NCBI RefSeq assembly: GCF_017312485.1
Contig: NZ_BMBA01000010.1
Coordinates: 85,103 to 149,102, forward strand
DNA from: Clostridium zeae
GTDB lineage: Bacteria > Bacillota > Clostridia > Clostridiales > Clostridiaceae
Length of the DNA: 64,000 bases
Reading direction: 5' to 3'
Shown: positions 44,656 through 55,330 of the stretch, piece after piece
How the letters are laid out: each line of letters starts with the position of its first letter
How positions within the stretch are numbered: the first letter of the stretch is position 1
Position numbers and translations under genes: made by a program
Notes under the pieces: model-generated
The model's database searches: none
What the model was told of the DNA's origin: nothing
Seen by the model: only the letters and a program-made list of their open reading frames with translations

Positions 44656-45993
44656 ATGAATATACCAAAGGAAGTACAATTCATAATAGATAGATTTTAC
44701 GAAAATGGTTTTGAAGCCTTTATTGTTGGTGGCTGCGTTAGAGATAACATAAGAGGGGTTGCACCTAATGATTATGATATAACTACAAATGCTTTTCCTG
44801 AGACAATACAAAGTCTATTTGATAAAACAATCCCTACAGGAATACAGCATGGAACCATAACAGTTATTGTTCAAGGTAATAGCTTCGAAGTAACTACTTA
44901 TAGAATTGATGGAGAATATATAGATAATAGAAGACCTGAATCAGTTGAGTTTGTATCCGACATAAAAGAAGATTTATCTAGGAGAGATTTTACTATAAAT
45001 GCAATGGCATACAATAATACCTTAGGCTTAATAGATTATTTTGGGGGGCATGATGATATAAATAATAAACTAATAAAGGCAGTTGGCAACCCTGATAAGA
45101 GATTCAATGAAGATGCTTTAAGGATGATGAGAGCAATTAGGTTTGCCTCTCAACTTGGTTTTGATATAGAAGAAGAAACTCTTTCATCAATTATAAAAAA
45201 TAATAACCTTATAAAAAATATAAGTTCTGAAAGAATACGGGATGAGTTTATTAAAATAATAATGTCTGATAATCCTAGTCTAGGCCTTAAGCTTTTAGCT
45301 GATACAAAAATACTTAACCATATAATTCCTGAACTAGCTGCTTGTATTGGCTTTGATCAGCATACTCCTTATCACGATAAAGATATATTCAATCATACAC
45401 TATCAGTTGTAGAAAAGGTACCAAAAAAAGTTCATTTAAGACTTGCAGCTTTATTTCATGATATAGCAAAACCAGCATGCTTTACTCTAGATGAAAATAA
45501 CATTGGACATTTCTACGGACATAATAATAAAGGTGAGTATCTTTCAAGGAAGCTATTTAGACGTCTTAGAATTGATAATGCAACTTCTGATACGGCATGC
45601 ACATTAGTAAAAGAGCATATGAATGTACTAGTAAATGCTACAGATGTAGCTTTAAAAAGAATGATAAATAGAGTTGGCAAAGAATTAGTTTATGATTTAT
45701 TTAAACTTCAAAGAGCTGATATATTATCCTCTGCTCCACCATTCTTATATCTTGAACATGTTGATAAAATGGAAAGTAGAATTACTGATATTTTAAACTC
45801 AAAAGCTCCACTAGCTTCAAAAGACTTAGCCATAAACGGAAATGACTTAATCAATGAACTAAACTTAAAGCCCGGAAAAGAATTAGGTAACCTATTAAAG
45901 CATCTATTGGAAAAAGTTCTTAAAGATCCAACTTTAAACACTAGAGAAATTTTATTAAATTTAGCAAAAGATTATGTAGTATATAACAAGTAA
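44656..45993 (+). CDS. cca: CCA tRNA nucleotidyltransferase with HD domain
   Basis: A 445-residue class II enzyme that adds or repairs the 3' CCA of tRNAs. The nucleotidyltransferase motif GGCVRD is at residues 22-27, the catalytic Asp pair in NDYDITT, and RRDFTINAMAY follows. An HD domain (LRLAALFHDIAK, near 258-269) follows the neck and body regions. ACAGGAGG lies 8 bases before the ATG. The downstream AEC transporter starts 28 bp after its stop. Confidence 0.95.
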   Translation: MNIPKEVQFIIDRFYENGFEAFIVGGCVRDNIRGVAPNDYDITTNAFPETIQSLFDKTIPTGIQHGTITVIVQGNSFEVTTYRIDGEYIDNRRPESVEFVSDIKEDLSRRDFTINAMAYNNTLGLIDYFGGHDDINNKLIKAVGNPDKRFNEDALRMMRAIRFASQLGFDIEEETLSSIIKNNNLIKNISSERIRDEFIKIIMSDNPSLGLKLLADTKILNHIIPELAACIGFDQHTPYHDKDIFNHTLSVVEKVPKKVHLRLAALFHDIAKPACFTLDENNIGHFYGHNNKGEYLSRKLFRRLRIDNATSDTACTLVKEHMNVLVNATDVALKRMINRVGKELVYDLFKLQRADILSSAPPFLYLEHVDKMESRITDILNSKAPLASKDLAINGNDLINELNLKPGKELGNLLKHLLEKVLKDPTLNTREILLNLAKDYVVYNK

Positions 45994-46021
45994 TTTTAGT
46001 AATTGCAGAGGAGTTTTTATT

Positions 46022-46966
46022 ATGATTGTTAATGCCTTTAATGGAGTATTTACCCTTGTAATCCTAATAGCAGTTGGATTTTTCTTAGGTAAAAAGGAAT
46101 GGTTTAATGAAAATACAGATAACTTAATGTCTAAACTAGTAATTAATATATCACTCCCTGCATTTATGATAGCTAATTTAAATACTAGCTTTACTAAAGA
46201 ACAATTTATAGGTTCCTTAGGCGGATATATAGTTGCATTTTTATGTATAACTCTAACTTATCTAGTGGGATCTATTATATATAAGTCCTTTTACATCTCC
46301 AGTGATAGAAAAGGTGTTTTTAGGGCCTTATTTGGATTATCCAATACTATATTTGTGGGGCTACCAGTAAATATATCTATCTTTGGAGAAAAGGCTCTTC
46401 CTTATATATTAATTTATTATATAGTAAATACGTTGTTCTTTTGGTCTATAGCTGCCTATGATATAAGACAAGATGGTAAAGGTGTTAATAATAAGTTTCT
46501 TTCAAAAGAGAACTTAAAAAACATTATATCTGCTCCTTTAGTGGCCTTCATATTTTCAGCTACACTGATACTTCTACAAATTAAGCTACCTATTTTTATT
46601 TTAGATAGCTGTAAGTATCTAGGAAATCTAACTACTCCTTTATCTACAATATTTATAGGATCTATACTCTCTAGTATGAATTATAGTGAAATGAAAGTAG
46701 ACAAAGATTCTGTTTTAATTCTTATAGGAAGATTCATAATTTCTCCTATAGCAGCTTTCATAATTCTAAGTTTTACTTCATTTCCTTTATTAATGAAACA
46801 GGTATTTATAGTAATGTCTGCCATGCCTGTTATGAATACAGTAGCTATTGTTGCCAGGGAATATGATGGAGACTATAAATTTGCTTCAGTATTAAATGCA
46901 ACCTCACTAATAGCAAGTTTTATCTTCATACCTATATATGTGTTTCTATTTAAATATCTTTTGTAA
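46022..46966 (+). CDS. AEC (auxin efflux carrier) family transporter
   Basis: A 314-residue membrane protein with ten predicted helices in two inverted halves (the first begins FTLVILIAVGFFLGK; the crossover NISLPAFM and the second-half MSAMPVMNTVAIVA are typical). Bacterial members export or exchange organic acids such as malate or amino-acid-like compounds; the substrate here is unknown. AGAGGAG precedes the ATG. It is probably cotranscribed with cca, without an evident functional link. Confidence 0.88.
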   Translation: MIVNAFNGVFTLVILIAVGFFLGKKEWFNENTDNLMSKLVINISLPAFMIANLNTSFTKEQFIGSLGGYIVAFLCITLTYLVGSIIYKSFYISSDRKGVFRALFGLSNTIFVGLPVNISIFGEKALPYILIYYIVNTLFFWSIAAYDIRQDGKGVNNKFLSKENLKNIISAPLVAFIFSATLILLQIKLPIFILDSCKYLGNLTTPLSTIFIGSILSSMNYSEMKVDKDSVLILIGRFIISPIAAFIILSFTSFPLLMKQVFIVMSAMPVMNTVAIVAREYDGDYKFASVLNATSLIASFIFIPIYVFLFKYLL

Positions 46967-47067
46967 ATCGCTTTTTATGAACACTAGCCTTTATTCATAT
47001 AAGCGCTACATATATAAGAAAGGTATTATAATTGAGACTATATACTGACTCTGTTTTCTATACAAAA

Positions 47068-47108
47068 AAGAATATATAAATTTGCATTATGCAAACTTAC
47101 ATATTCTT
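47068..47108 (-). terminator. Terminator of the addBA operon
   Basis: AAGAATAT-TTTGCAT / ATGCAAA-ATATTCTT stem followed by TTTTTTG on the minus strand. It may also stop transcription from the AEC gene. Confidence 0.65.
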
Positions 47109-47125
47109 GTATGTGTATACTTTAT

Positions 47126-47222
47126 GGATATGCCACTTCATTTTTAAATTTATATTTTGAAACTTTCATCTCAGAAACAAGAGAAACTTTGAAAATACGC
47201 TTAATATTAAAGTAGAATATTT
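47126..47222. repeat. 97-bp palindromic intergenic element, copy C
   Basis: It begins GGATATGCCACTTCA in the same orientation as copy A, has the centre TTTCATCTCAGAAAC, and ends AAAGTAGAATATTT. It is more diverged than A and B but equal in length. It lies between convergent genes, just after the addA stop. Confidence 0.7.
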
Positions 47223-47226
47223 TTAT

Positions 47227-50200
47227 TTAGTATTTAACCTCTTTATCTAATCCAAATAAGTAAAGATACTTTTCTTTAACTTTCTTTCCTGTTATCTTTT
47301 CTAATGTATCGGAATAATAGCTTAGTTGAACGTCATATCTATCCTTTATTGATTGTTCATTACCTCCCTCAACATAATCAGTTTTATAATCAAGTAAAAC
47401 TAATCCATCTTCTTCTTCAAAGAAGCAGTCAACAACTCCTTGCAGTCTTACTAATTCATCTTTTGTCTCTTCCTTAGATAAAGATTTATCCACAAGGTAT
47501 GCTGGTATTTCTGTAAAGAAAGGTAATTCTCTATAAAGCATGCTACCATTCTCATAAGCTTCAATAATTCTTTTTCCTATTTCACTTTGGAAAAACTTAA
47601 AGATTTTACTTATGTTCACTACTTTAGCTTGTTCTTTAGTTAAAAATTCTCCTTTCACCATATCTTCAAGTTGATCTTTAACTTCTTCTACGCTTCTTAC
47701 CTTTCCAAGTTCTAAATGTTGCATAACAAAATGCACTATTGTACCTCGTTCAGCAGCAGATAATCCTTTTTCTTCTTGTAAGAACTGAGGTTTAATTATT
47801 CTATCACCTTTATATATAGTCTCTATCTCATTCTGATCTTCCTCATAAGCAGCACGCTTTAAATCTGATACAGATATATTTGCTGTGATATTGGTAGAAC
47901 TCTTAAATTTATATTGAAAGTCTAATCTTCTCTCTATATCTTCATTTATTTCATCGCTATCTTTATATATAAATAGTCTTTTTTCCTGTGACCCATCTTC
48001 AATTTCATCCACAGCTTCTAATTTTTCATCCACAATCACATCATTCTTTGACCAATATTTTATATACCATGTGGAAAAGTCGCTTTTAATATGATCCACA
48101 ATTGTATTGCCACTTTTCCTTAATTCTTCACCATTTCTATGTTTTGCAAGTGCCATACCGATCCAATCCATATAACTCTTACCCTTTAGAACTTCTGAAG
48201 ATAGTATCTTATCATCACTTAACGCAGCTGCAGAACACCATCTTTTAGTTACCTTCTCAAGATTTGAAACTGCTCCAGTTATTATAAGTTTCTCTTTTGC
48301 TCTTGTGAAGGCAACATAGAGCACTCTCATCTCTTCAGAAAGAGCTTCAAGTTTGAATCTCATCTTTATTGCATGCTTTGGTAAAGAGGTATAACTTATT
48401 CTTCTATCAATATCAATGTATTCTGGACCAAAACCTAATTCATCATGGAATAGTATTTCTTTATTTAAATCCATAAGATTAAATTGCTTTCCGCATCCTG
48501 ATAAAAATACTACTGGGAATTCTAGGCCCTTGCTCTTATGAATACTCATAATCCTTACTACATCTTCATTCTCTCCAAGTATCTTAGCACTTCCCATATC
48601 TCCTGAAGACTTTCTCAGTTTATTTATGAAGTTTATGAAATTAAATAAGCCTTTAAAACTTGTCTTTTCATATTGTTTAGCTCTTTGAAATAATATTCTT
48701 AAATTAGCCTGTCTTTGCACTCCATTAGGCATAGCCCCTGCATATCCATAATATGAAGTGTCCATATATAAGTACCATATAAATTCATCAATAGCCATAT
48801 ACAGAGCTTTCTCTCTCCATAATTTAAGCTTCTCTATAAAATAAATACACTTTTTAATAAATTCATCATTTATATTAATATTTAAAGCTTCACTACCTAG
48901 ATTACCTTCACCTATAGATTTTAATATTTCATAAAAATATTTATCTTTATTTAGTAACCTTAGCTCTCCTAATTCTTCAGATGAAAATAAGAATATAGGG
49001 GATCTTAAAACTGATAATATATGAATGTCTTGCATAGGATTATCTATTACTTGAAGAAGAGACATAATAGTTCTAATTTCAATAGTATCAAAATATCCTG
49101 TGCCAGTATCAGCATAAACAGGAATTCCACTTTGCCCTAGCTCATCCACAAACACTTCTGACCAGTTTTTCGTTGCTCTTAAAAGTATTACTATATCTTT
49201 ATATTTAAGCCTTCTATACTTATCTAAGCCTCTGTCCCAAACCATATATTTCTTACCATTAGAAGCATTCATCAGTTCATGTATCCTTTTAGCAACTATC
49301 CTTGCTTCAATCTGTATAGAATCTAAATCCTCTTCTGCTTCATCGTTTTGAACATCTTCTTGTACATCAATTTCTACAGCTCCAGCTTCTTCACTTTCCT
49401 CTTTTTTAGCTGATTTATCTAAAATATGTACTTCTATATCCCCAGCTATCTCTATATCCTGTGTAGTAATTTCATTCTCTATATCATATACATTTTCTAC
49501 ATCTAAATCTTTATAATCAGCACCAAGATTCAAAGCCTCATTTTCATCATATTCAAGTTCGCCAACTGATTTTGACATAAGCATATTGAATATATAGTTT
49601 ACTCCATCAATAACTTCTTTTCTGCTTCTAAAGTTCTTATAAAGCATTATCTTCATGTCATGATTTCCATCTGTAGGATAACTATTATATTTATTTAAAA
49701 ATAACTCTGGCTTTGCATGTCTAAATCTATATATACTTTGTTTAACATCACCAACCATAAATACATTAGGATCTTCATCCTCTTTTCTAGAAACCATACT
49801 TATTATAGTTTCTTGAATATTATTTGTATCTTGGTATTCATCAACTAGTACTTCACTAAACTTCATTTTAAATTCTTTAGCTACCGAAGATGGCATTACT
49901 TGTTCAGCTTCACCTTCTTCAGTAAGTACCTTAAGACATAAATGTTCTAAATCATTGAAGTCTAAAATACCTCTATCCCTCTTCTTGCCCTTATATCTTT
50001 TATCAAATTCTAAGACTAGGCCTACTAATTCATTTATAAGAAAATATAATATCTTAAAGTCTTTAATAGCCTCTTCAGGTGGTATTGAAAATATATCTTC
50101 TTTCATTTTATTTAGCTTTTTCTTAACATCATCTCTTATATCCTTAACCCTCTGCTGAGCCTCTTCATCTGATACTTGATTCTTTTTTACAGACTTAAGC

Positions 50201-51051
50201 TTTGAGAAACTTAAGCTTTCTATACTGTTATATACAGAACTTAATCCACCACCAATTGCTTCTCTAATACTAATAATTTGATTTATATCATCATCTATAT
50301 TAGCGAGGTATGGTTCCAATCCTTCAGTTGTTTCACAAAGCTCTTTAGCATTATGTAATAACCTTGCAAAGGTTTCTAGTTCTATTGCTACATTATTAAT
50401 TAATATTTTAGCCCAATGGCTGTTATTAAGCTCCTCTTCGCTACATATGTTTAGACTTTCACTCTTTTCTTCAAGCCACACTTCTGGCCATGGTTCACTC
50501 ATAGAAAACTGATAAAGGTCTAAGACCATCTGTTGAAGCTTACTATCATCTTTCCCTTGACCATATGAGTCAACTAACTTTTTAAAATTCTCGTCATCTT
50601 GATCATACCTATCCTCAAATAGTTCGCTTACTACCTCGTTTCTTATTAAAGTACATTCTGTATCATCACCTATTCTAAAATTAGGATCTAAATCTATGTG
50701 GTGAAAATTGTTTTTTATAACATCTAAGCAAAAGGAGTGCATAGTAGTTATGTTTGCTCTATTTAATAATGCTAACTGTCTTTGTAAAACCTTCGAATTA
50801 GGAGAATGTTCTAAAGCCTTAGCTATAGCATCGCCTATTCTTTCTCGCATTTCTGCTGCTGCAGCTGAAGTAAAGGTAACTACTAAAAGACTATCTATAT
50901 CTACAGGTTCTTCACCTTCAGTTATCATTCTTATTATACGTTCAACCAATACTGCAGTTTTACCAGATCCTGCTGCAGCTGCAACTAGTAAATTTCGTCT
51001 TCTGGTGGTTATAGCACTAAGTTGTTCTGCAGTCCATTTAGTTTCTCCCAT
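47227..51051 (-). CDS. addA: ATP-dependent helicase/nuclease subunit A
   Basis: A 1274-residue UvrD-type helicase with a C-terminal RecB-family nuclease; with AddB it resects double-strand breaks for recombination. Walker A AAAGSGKT is at 25-32. Later helicase motifs include VDEYQDTN, YRFRHA, and VRIMSIHKSKGLEFPVVFL. The nuclease motif LVLLDYKTD lies near the C-terminus, with the upstream Asp in GVVDCFF. An acidic insert (about 540-590) is rich in Glu/Asp. Its ATG overlaps the addB stop (TAATG), so translation is coupled. Confidence 0.96.
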   Translation of the reverse strand: MGETKWTAEQLSAITTRRRNLLVAAAAGSGKTAVLVERIIRMITEGEEPVDIDSLLVVTFTSAAAAEMRERIGDAIAKALEHSPNSKVLQRQLALLNRANITTMHSFCLDVIKNNFHHIDLDPNFRIGDDTECTLIRNEVVSELFEDRYDQDDENFKKLVDSYGQGKDDSKLQQMVLDLYQFSMSEPWPEVWLEEKSESLNICSEEELNNSHWAKILINNVAIELETFARLLHNAKELCETTEGLEPYLANIDDDINQIISIREAIGGGLSSVYNSIESLSFSKLKSVKKNQVSDEEAQQRVKDIRDDVKKKLNKMKEDIFSIPPEEAIKDFKILYFLINELVGLVLEFDKRYKGKKRDRGILDFNDLEHLCLKVLTEEGEAEQVMPSSVAKEFKMKFSEVLVDEYQDTNNIQETIISMVSRKEDEDPNVFMVGDVKQSIYRFRHAKPELFLNKYNSYPTDGNHDMKIMLYKNFRSRKEVIDGVNYIFNMLMSKSVGELEYDENEALNLGADYKDLDVENVYDIENEITTQDIEIAGDIEVHILDKSAKKEESEEAGAVEIDVQEDVQNDEAEEDLDSIQIEARIVAKRIHELMNASNGKKYMVWDRGLDKYRRLKYKDIVILLRATKNWSEVFVDELGQSGIPVYADTGTGYFDTIEIRTIMSLLQVIDNPMQDIHILSVLRSPIFLFSSEELGELRLLNKDKYFYEILKSIGEGNLGSEALNININDEFIKKCIYFIEKLKLWREKALYMAIDEFIWYLYMDTSYYGYAGAMPNGVQRQANLRILFQRAKQYEKTSFKGLFNFINFINKLRKSSGDMGSAKILGENEDVVRIMSIHKSKGLEFPVVFLSGCGKQFNLMDLNKEILFHDELGFGPEYIDIDRRISYTSLPKHAIKMRFKLEALSEEMRVLYVAFTRAKEKLIITGAVSNLEKVTKRWCSAAALSDDKILSSEVLKGKSYMDWIGMALAKHRNGEELRKSGNTIVDHIKSDFSTWYIKYWSKNDVIVDEKLEAVDEIEDGSQEKRLFIYKDSDEINEDIERRLDFQYKFKSSTNITANISVSDLKRAAYEEDQNEIETIYKGDRIIKPQFLQEEKGLSAAERGTIVHFVMQHLELGKVRSVEEVKDQLEDMVKGEFLTKEQAKVVNISKIFKFFQSEIGKRIIEAYENGSMLYRELPFFTEIPAYLVDKSLSKEETKDELVRLQGVVDCFFEEEDGLVLLDYKTDYVEGGNEQSIKDRYDVQLSYYSDTLEKITGKKVKEKYLYLFGLDKEVKY

Positions 51052-54000
51052 TACCTTTCACCCCTTTGATGCTCTTCTACAGTACTTGATATTTCTTTCC
51101 ATAACTCCTCATCACTATGTTTTCTTATAAGTTTATGCGTATTGTCTTTTAAACTTATATCAAATTGACATATTGAAGAGTAATTACAAAAATTACAATA
51201 CGTAAATCTACCATCTTTCGATGGTTCTATCTTTATTCGTCCACTTAACATTTCTTCGCATAGTTCTATCATTTTTTCATTAACATATTTTCTTAGTATG
51301 TTAAACTGTTCTTCTGTAACCACAGCACTTTGCTTTGTAAAATCTCCATCTTTCTTAAAAGCTGCAGGAATAATCAAAGAATAAGTTTCCATAGTTTTAT
51401 CCATAGCTTTAACTAACTTTATGTCCTTAAGCATAAGTCCATCCATCTTTAGCTTCTTAAGAATCTGTTCCTTGATTTCATCATCGCTTAAATCTCTTTT
51501 AGATTTTATTATAGGATCATCAATTCTAAAATAAAGTATAGCTCCAGGGACTACTTGCTTATCTAAAAAGTACTTTGAGTTTTTAATCAATGCATCTAAA
51601 TAGACTAATAACTGAATCTGAAGGCCGTAGTAAAGCTGATTAAGGTCAAATTCTTTACTTCCAGACTTATAATCTATTATCCTAATATAGGTCTCTCCTT
51701 CAAGTTCAACTGTATCAACTCTATCTATTCTGCCTGTTAAATAGACCTCATCGCCTGATGCCAGCTTAAGCTTTATCGGTTCACTATCTTTATAGGTACC
51801 AAATTCAAACTCATTTCTAAATATATCAAAATTACTTCTTCTCATATGTTCAGATATTACTGTGACTGATTTCGTTAATATATTTTTAAATCTATCTGTA
51901 AAATACTTATATCTTTTTGAACTATTTAATATAGAAGCAGCACTTTCTCCCACTTGCTTATCTACTATTTCTGATATTATATTCTTACACTTTTCTCTAT
52001 CCAGATCACTCCACTGTATTTTATTATCTCTTATATAATTAGTAAATTCATCTAAGGCATTGTGCATAAAGCTTCCAAGATCCGGTGGAGTGAATTCATA
52101 TATCTTTCTATCCTTTGCTTTTAATCCATATTGAACATAATAAGCAAATGGACACTGAGCATACTTTTCTATTCTAGATACATTAAACAAGAGTTTATCA
52201 TTGCTAGAGTATATCTTTCTTATCTTATCTTTAGCTATATCCTGTTCTTGATTAGTATACTTAAGTCCTTTAAATATATTATCTGCTTTTTCTTTCCACT
52301 GAGGCTTACTCTTATACCACGAATAAACTTCTGACCAGTATGCTTCAACTTCCTTCTTATCAAAATCTCTTCTTAATGCACCAATAAGCTCATTAAAAGT
52401 TGGTACAGGAGCAACTACCTTTTCTAAAGCATCATTATTTTCTCTAAAGATATCACTTTCTTCTTTAATATTTGGAAATATCTTTTTAAGTCTAGGTATT
52501 ATAATAGATGGTCTTAAGGATTTTCCCTCGAAATCTGCTAGAGGATAAGTTATCATTAGATAATTACTACACATAGTCAAAGTTGAATAAATTAAAAACT
52601 GCTCCTCAAAAGCTTTTGTTTTGGTATCTGAAGCAAGTTCTACCCCTTGATCTTTTAAAAGTTCTCTATCCTGATCTGAAAGTATGCCTTCATCTTTATT
52701 TGAAGCAGGAAATACTCCGTCATTTGTACCTACTATGTATAAAGCTTTTAATTCTCTACTTCTGATTCTTGATATCTCACCTATATTAACCTGATCTAAT
52801 GCAACTGGAATCAAACCAATCTCATACTTTTCAAAACCTACATTAAGTATCTTAATGAAATCATTAGGATCAATAATTTCTTCTCCCATTACATCTACCG
52901 CTTGATCTAGTACTTCCATAATTATCTCTACTACCTGCTCATACTCCTTTGCCTTATCACCAATACCTTTTTCTTCAAATATTCTAGCTAATTTCTCCAT
53001 TCTTTCAATAATATCAAGTGATGCCATAAAATCATATAGAGCTACACAAATATCTCTTACTGTACGTTTTCCTTTGATATTAGAGTAGAAGTCTATTAAC
53101 GGCTGCTTAACTTCATCTTTTATATCATTAATAAGAGATAGTCTTTGTTTTTCTTCATTTGAGATTTCATCTTTATCTGAACGGTATCGATCAACAGGAT
53201 AGTCCCACCAATCTTCAAACCACTTTCGTCCCCTTATACCATTGGCTAAAACATAGTTTTCTAAAATGTCTATATAATCACTATCAAGTCCTGTAAGACC
53301 AGTTTTCAGATACTTAAATACACTTTCATAAGACCAGCTTCTTGAGGATATTTCAAATACTGAGGTTATAAGTACTATAAGAGGATTACTAACTATATCA
53401 CGCTTTTTATCTAAAAAATACGGGATATTATATTGATTAAATATTACTGAAGTTATCTTTTCATAGTCTTCTAGGTTTCTACATACTAAAGATATGTCTT
53501 TGTATCTAAGCCCTTCATCTCTTACCAGTCTTAATATGTCTTTTGCTACTACTTCTATTTCATCATAATTATTATTTGCTTTATATATTCTTATATCTCC
53601 ATTAGACCATTTATAAGGTATAAATGGATATGTAAAAAAGTGCTTTTCTAAATGATTTAATTCACGGCTTTCTTTAAATCTAAAATTTTCTCTATTATTC
53701 AAATCTAAATATCCATCATAAGGAACTCTATTCTCACCAGCTATTCTTATAAGCTTCTTTTCCGTGTTCTTAATTACATTAAATATATCAGTTTCATCTA
53801 ACCCATGAGTTTCATCTAAAGTTAAAGCAAAATATACGTTATTTGCTTTTTGCATAAGCTTACCAAGAACTTTTAATTGCTGAGGCGTAAAGGTAGTAAA
53901 TTCATCTACCCATATATCTGCTCCATTAAAAATATTACAATTATCAAGTTTATCTGATAACATGTTTAATTCATCTTCTGAATCTATATAATTCTTGTGA

Positions 54001-54512
54001 AGCACTTCATTAAATTTATCAAATATGATCGATAAGTCATTTAGCTTCATTTTTAATTCTTCATCATCTTCTCGCATAGCCTGCATTGTAGCTCTTAATA
54101 TTTCCGAGGTAATATTATATTTTTTAAATTCTGTTATAGTTTTAGAAACTATATCTATAAATCCCTGCTGCTTTGAAGCTCTATAAAATACACTTAGTTT
54201 ATCACTCACTTCTTCTAGCACCTTAAAAATAAGCATATTCCTTCCTGCTTCATTCATGCGTTTATGAGTTATTCCTCCACAGAAGTTAAACACTCTATGG
54301 GCCATTCTTTTAAAACTTAATACCTCAGCTTTAAGTACACTTTTCTCTCCAATATGCTTCAATAACCTTGTTTCTGTTTGGAAGGTAATTTGTTCTGGAA
54401 CTAAAAGTATTAATTTATTTTCTTTTCCTTGTTCAATCTTTTTTTTAATTTCTTCTATACAATAATAACTTTTACCGCTGCCGGCTCTTCCGTATATAAA
54501 CTTTATTCCCAT
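51051..54512 (-). CDS. addB: ATP-dependent helicase/deoxyribonuclease subunit B
   Basis: A 1153-residue partner of AddA. It keeps Walker A GRAGSGKS (8-15), while the rest of the helicase fold serves chiefly for Chi recognition in characterised members. The C-terminal nuclease carries GRIDRVD and RIIDYKSG. An iron-sulfur cluster is indicated by the Cys in QCPFAYYV and the cluster YCNFCNYSSIC near the end, which staples the nuclease domain. GGAGAT precedes the ATG. It is the first gene of the addBA operon. Confidence 0.96.
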   Translation of the reverse strand: MGIKFIYGRAGSGKSYYCIEEIKKKIEQGKENKLILLVPEQITFQTETRLLKHIGEKSVLKAEVLSFKRMAHRVFNFCGGITHKRMNEAGRNMLIFKVLEEVSDKLSVFYRASKQQGFIDIVSKTITEFKKYNITSEILRATMQAMREDDEELKMKLNDLSIIFDKFNEVLHKNYIDSEDELNMLSDKLDNCNIFNGADIWVDEFTTFTPQQLKVLGKLMQKANNVYFALTLDETHGLDETDIFNVIKNTEKKLIRIAGENRVPYDGYLDLNNRENFRFKESRELNHLEKHFFTYPFIPYKWSNGDIRIYKANNNYDEIEVVAKDILRLVRDEGLRYKDISLVCRNLEDYEKITSVIFNQYNIPYFLDKKRDIVSNPLIVLITSVFEISSRSWSYESVFKYLKTGLTGLDSDYIDILENYVLANGIRGRKWFEDWWDYPVDRYRSDKDEISNEEKQRLSLINDIKDEVKQPLIDFYSNIKGKRTVRDICVALYDFMASLDIIERMEKLARIFEEKGIGDKAKEYEQVVEIIMEVLDQAVDVMGEEIIDPNDFIKILNVGFEKYEIGLIPVALDQVNIGEISRIRSRELKALYIVGTNDGVFPASNKDEGILSDQDRELLKDQGVELASDTKTKAFEEQFLIYSTLTMCSNYLMITYPLADFEGKSLRPSIIIPRLKKIFPNIKEESDIFRENNDALEKVVAPVPTFNELIGALRRDFDKKEVEAYWSEVYSWYKSKPQWKEKADNIFKGLKYTNQEQDIAKDKIRKIYSSNDKLLFNVSRIEKYAQCPFAYYVQYGLKAKDRKIYEFTPPDLGSFMHNALDEFTNYIRDNKIQWSDLDREKCKNIISEIVDKQVGESAASILNSSKRYKYFTDRFKNILTKSVTVISEHMRRSNFDIFRNEFEFGTYKDSEPIKLKLASGDEVYLTGRIDRVDTVELEGETYIRIIDYKSGSKEFDLNQLYYGLQIQLLVYLDALIKNSKYFLDKQVVPGAILYFRIDDPIIKSKRDLSDDEIKEQILKKLKMDGLMLKDIKLVKAMDKTMETYSLIIPAAFKKDGDFTKQSAVVTEEQFNILRKYVNEKMIELCEEMLSGRIKIEPSKDGRFTYCNFCNYSSICQFDISLKDNTHKLIRKHSDEELWKEISSTVEEHQRGER

Positions 54513-54630
54513 AGATTATCTCCTACTTTTATCGATATAGTTTAATTATGTATATACCAAACTTAAGTTCTATTATAATTATAACCTATATATGAAACTT
54601 TTAGTTGAATTAACTTATCTCATCTATAAC

Positions 54631-54661
54631 AAAAACATGGATAATATAAATTATCCATGTT
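54631..54661 (-). terminator. Terminator after the GNAT gene
   Basis: ACATGGATAA / TTATCCATGT perfect stem followed by TTTTTG on the minus strand. Confidence 0.8.
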
Positions 54662-54685
54662 GAAAAATCGCCTTATATTTCAGTA

Positions 54686-55225
54686 TTATTTTGTATCATT
54701 GCTCTTTATATTATCAAATTCTTCTTTTAATATTCCCATTATTAAAGTATCATGGTATTGACCTTGTGCAAAATATCTTTTTCGCTTGTTTCCTTCAATT
54801 ATAAATCCACACTTTTCATAGCAGCTTATAGCCCTAGTATTATAACCTACAACTTCTAACTCAACTCTTTGTGCTCCTCTATACATGAATAGGTATTCCA
54901 ATAAAACTTTTATAGAATCCTGTCCGTATCCTCTTCCCCAGAATTGACTTCCAATAGTAATTCCAATGGAGTATATATTATTTGTATCTTCAAATTCTTT
55001 ATATGTGAGATACCCTACCAATACTCCTTTTTCATTTATTATGCTTAATGTTTTTCTAGATATATTCATTATCTCATCAAAATGCTGCATAACAGATTCT
55101 ATTGAAGGGAGAATCATATTTCCACCATCAAATTTTCGAATCTCCTTATCAGTAGAATAAGCATAAAATATATTTACATCTCTTTTTTCCACTGATCTCA
55201 AATATATCTTCTTTCCTTTTAACAA
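54686..55225 (-). CDS. GNAT family N-acetyltransferase (RimJ/RimL-like)
   Basis: A 179-residue acetyltransferase. The acetyl-CoA-binding segment QFWGRGYGQDSIKVLLEY (near 92-109) and the RVELEVVGYNTRAISCYEKCGF end are typical of the RimJ/RimL branch, which acetylates protein N-termini, amino sugars or small amines. The substrate is unknown. The start is TTG at 55225 with AAGGTG 5 bases before it. The gene is single and has its own terminator. Confidence 0.88.
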   Translation of the reverse strand: MLKGKKIYLRSVEKRDVNIFYAYSTDKEIRKFDGGNMILPSIESVMQHFDEIMNISRKTLSIINEKGVLVGYLTYKEFEDTNNIYSIGITIGSQFWGRGYGQDSIKVLLEYLFMYRGAQRVELEVVGYNTRAISCYEKCGFIIEGNKRKRYFAQGQYHDTLIMGILKEEFDNIKSNDTK

Positions 55226-55330
55226 ACTTACACCTTCTTAAGCAAGCAATGATACTCTTTTATTATATACCCTGTAAATATTTGGTTCAACATATACACC
55301 TATTTAGTCTATGAAAAGTTTTATAAGCAC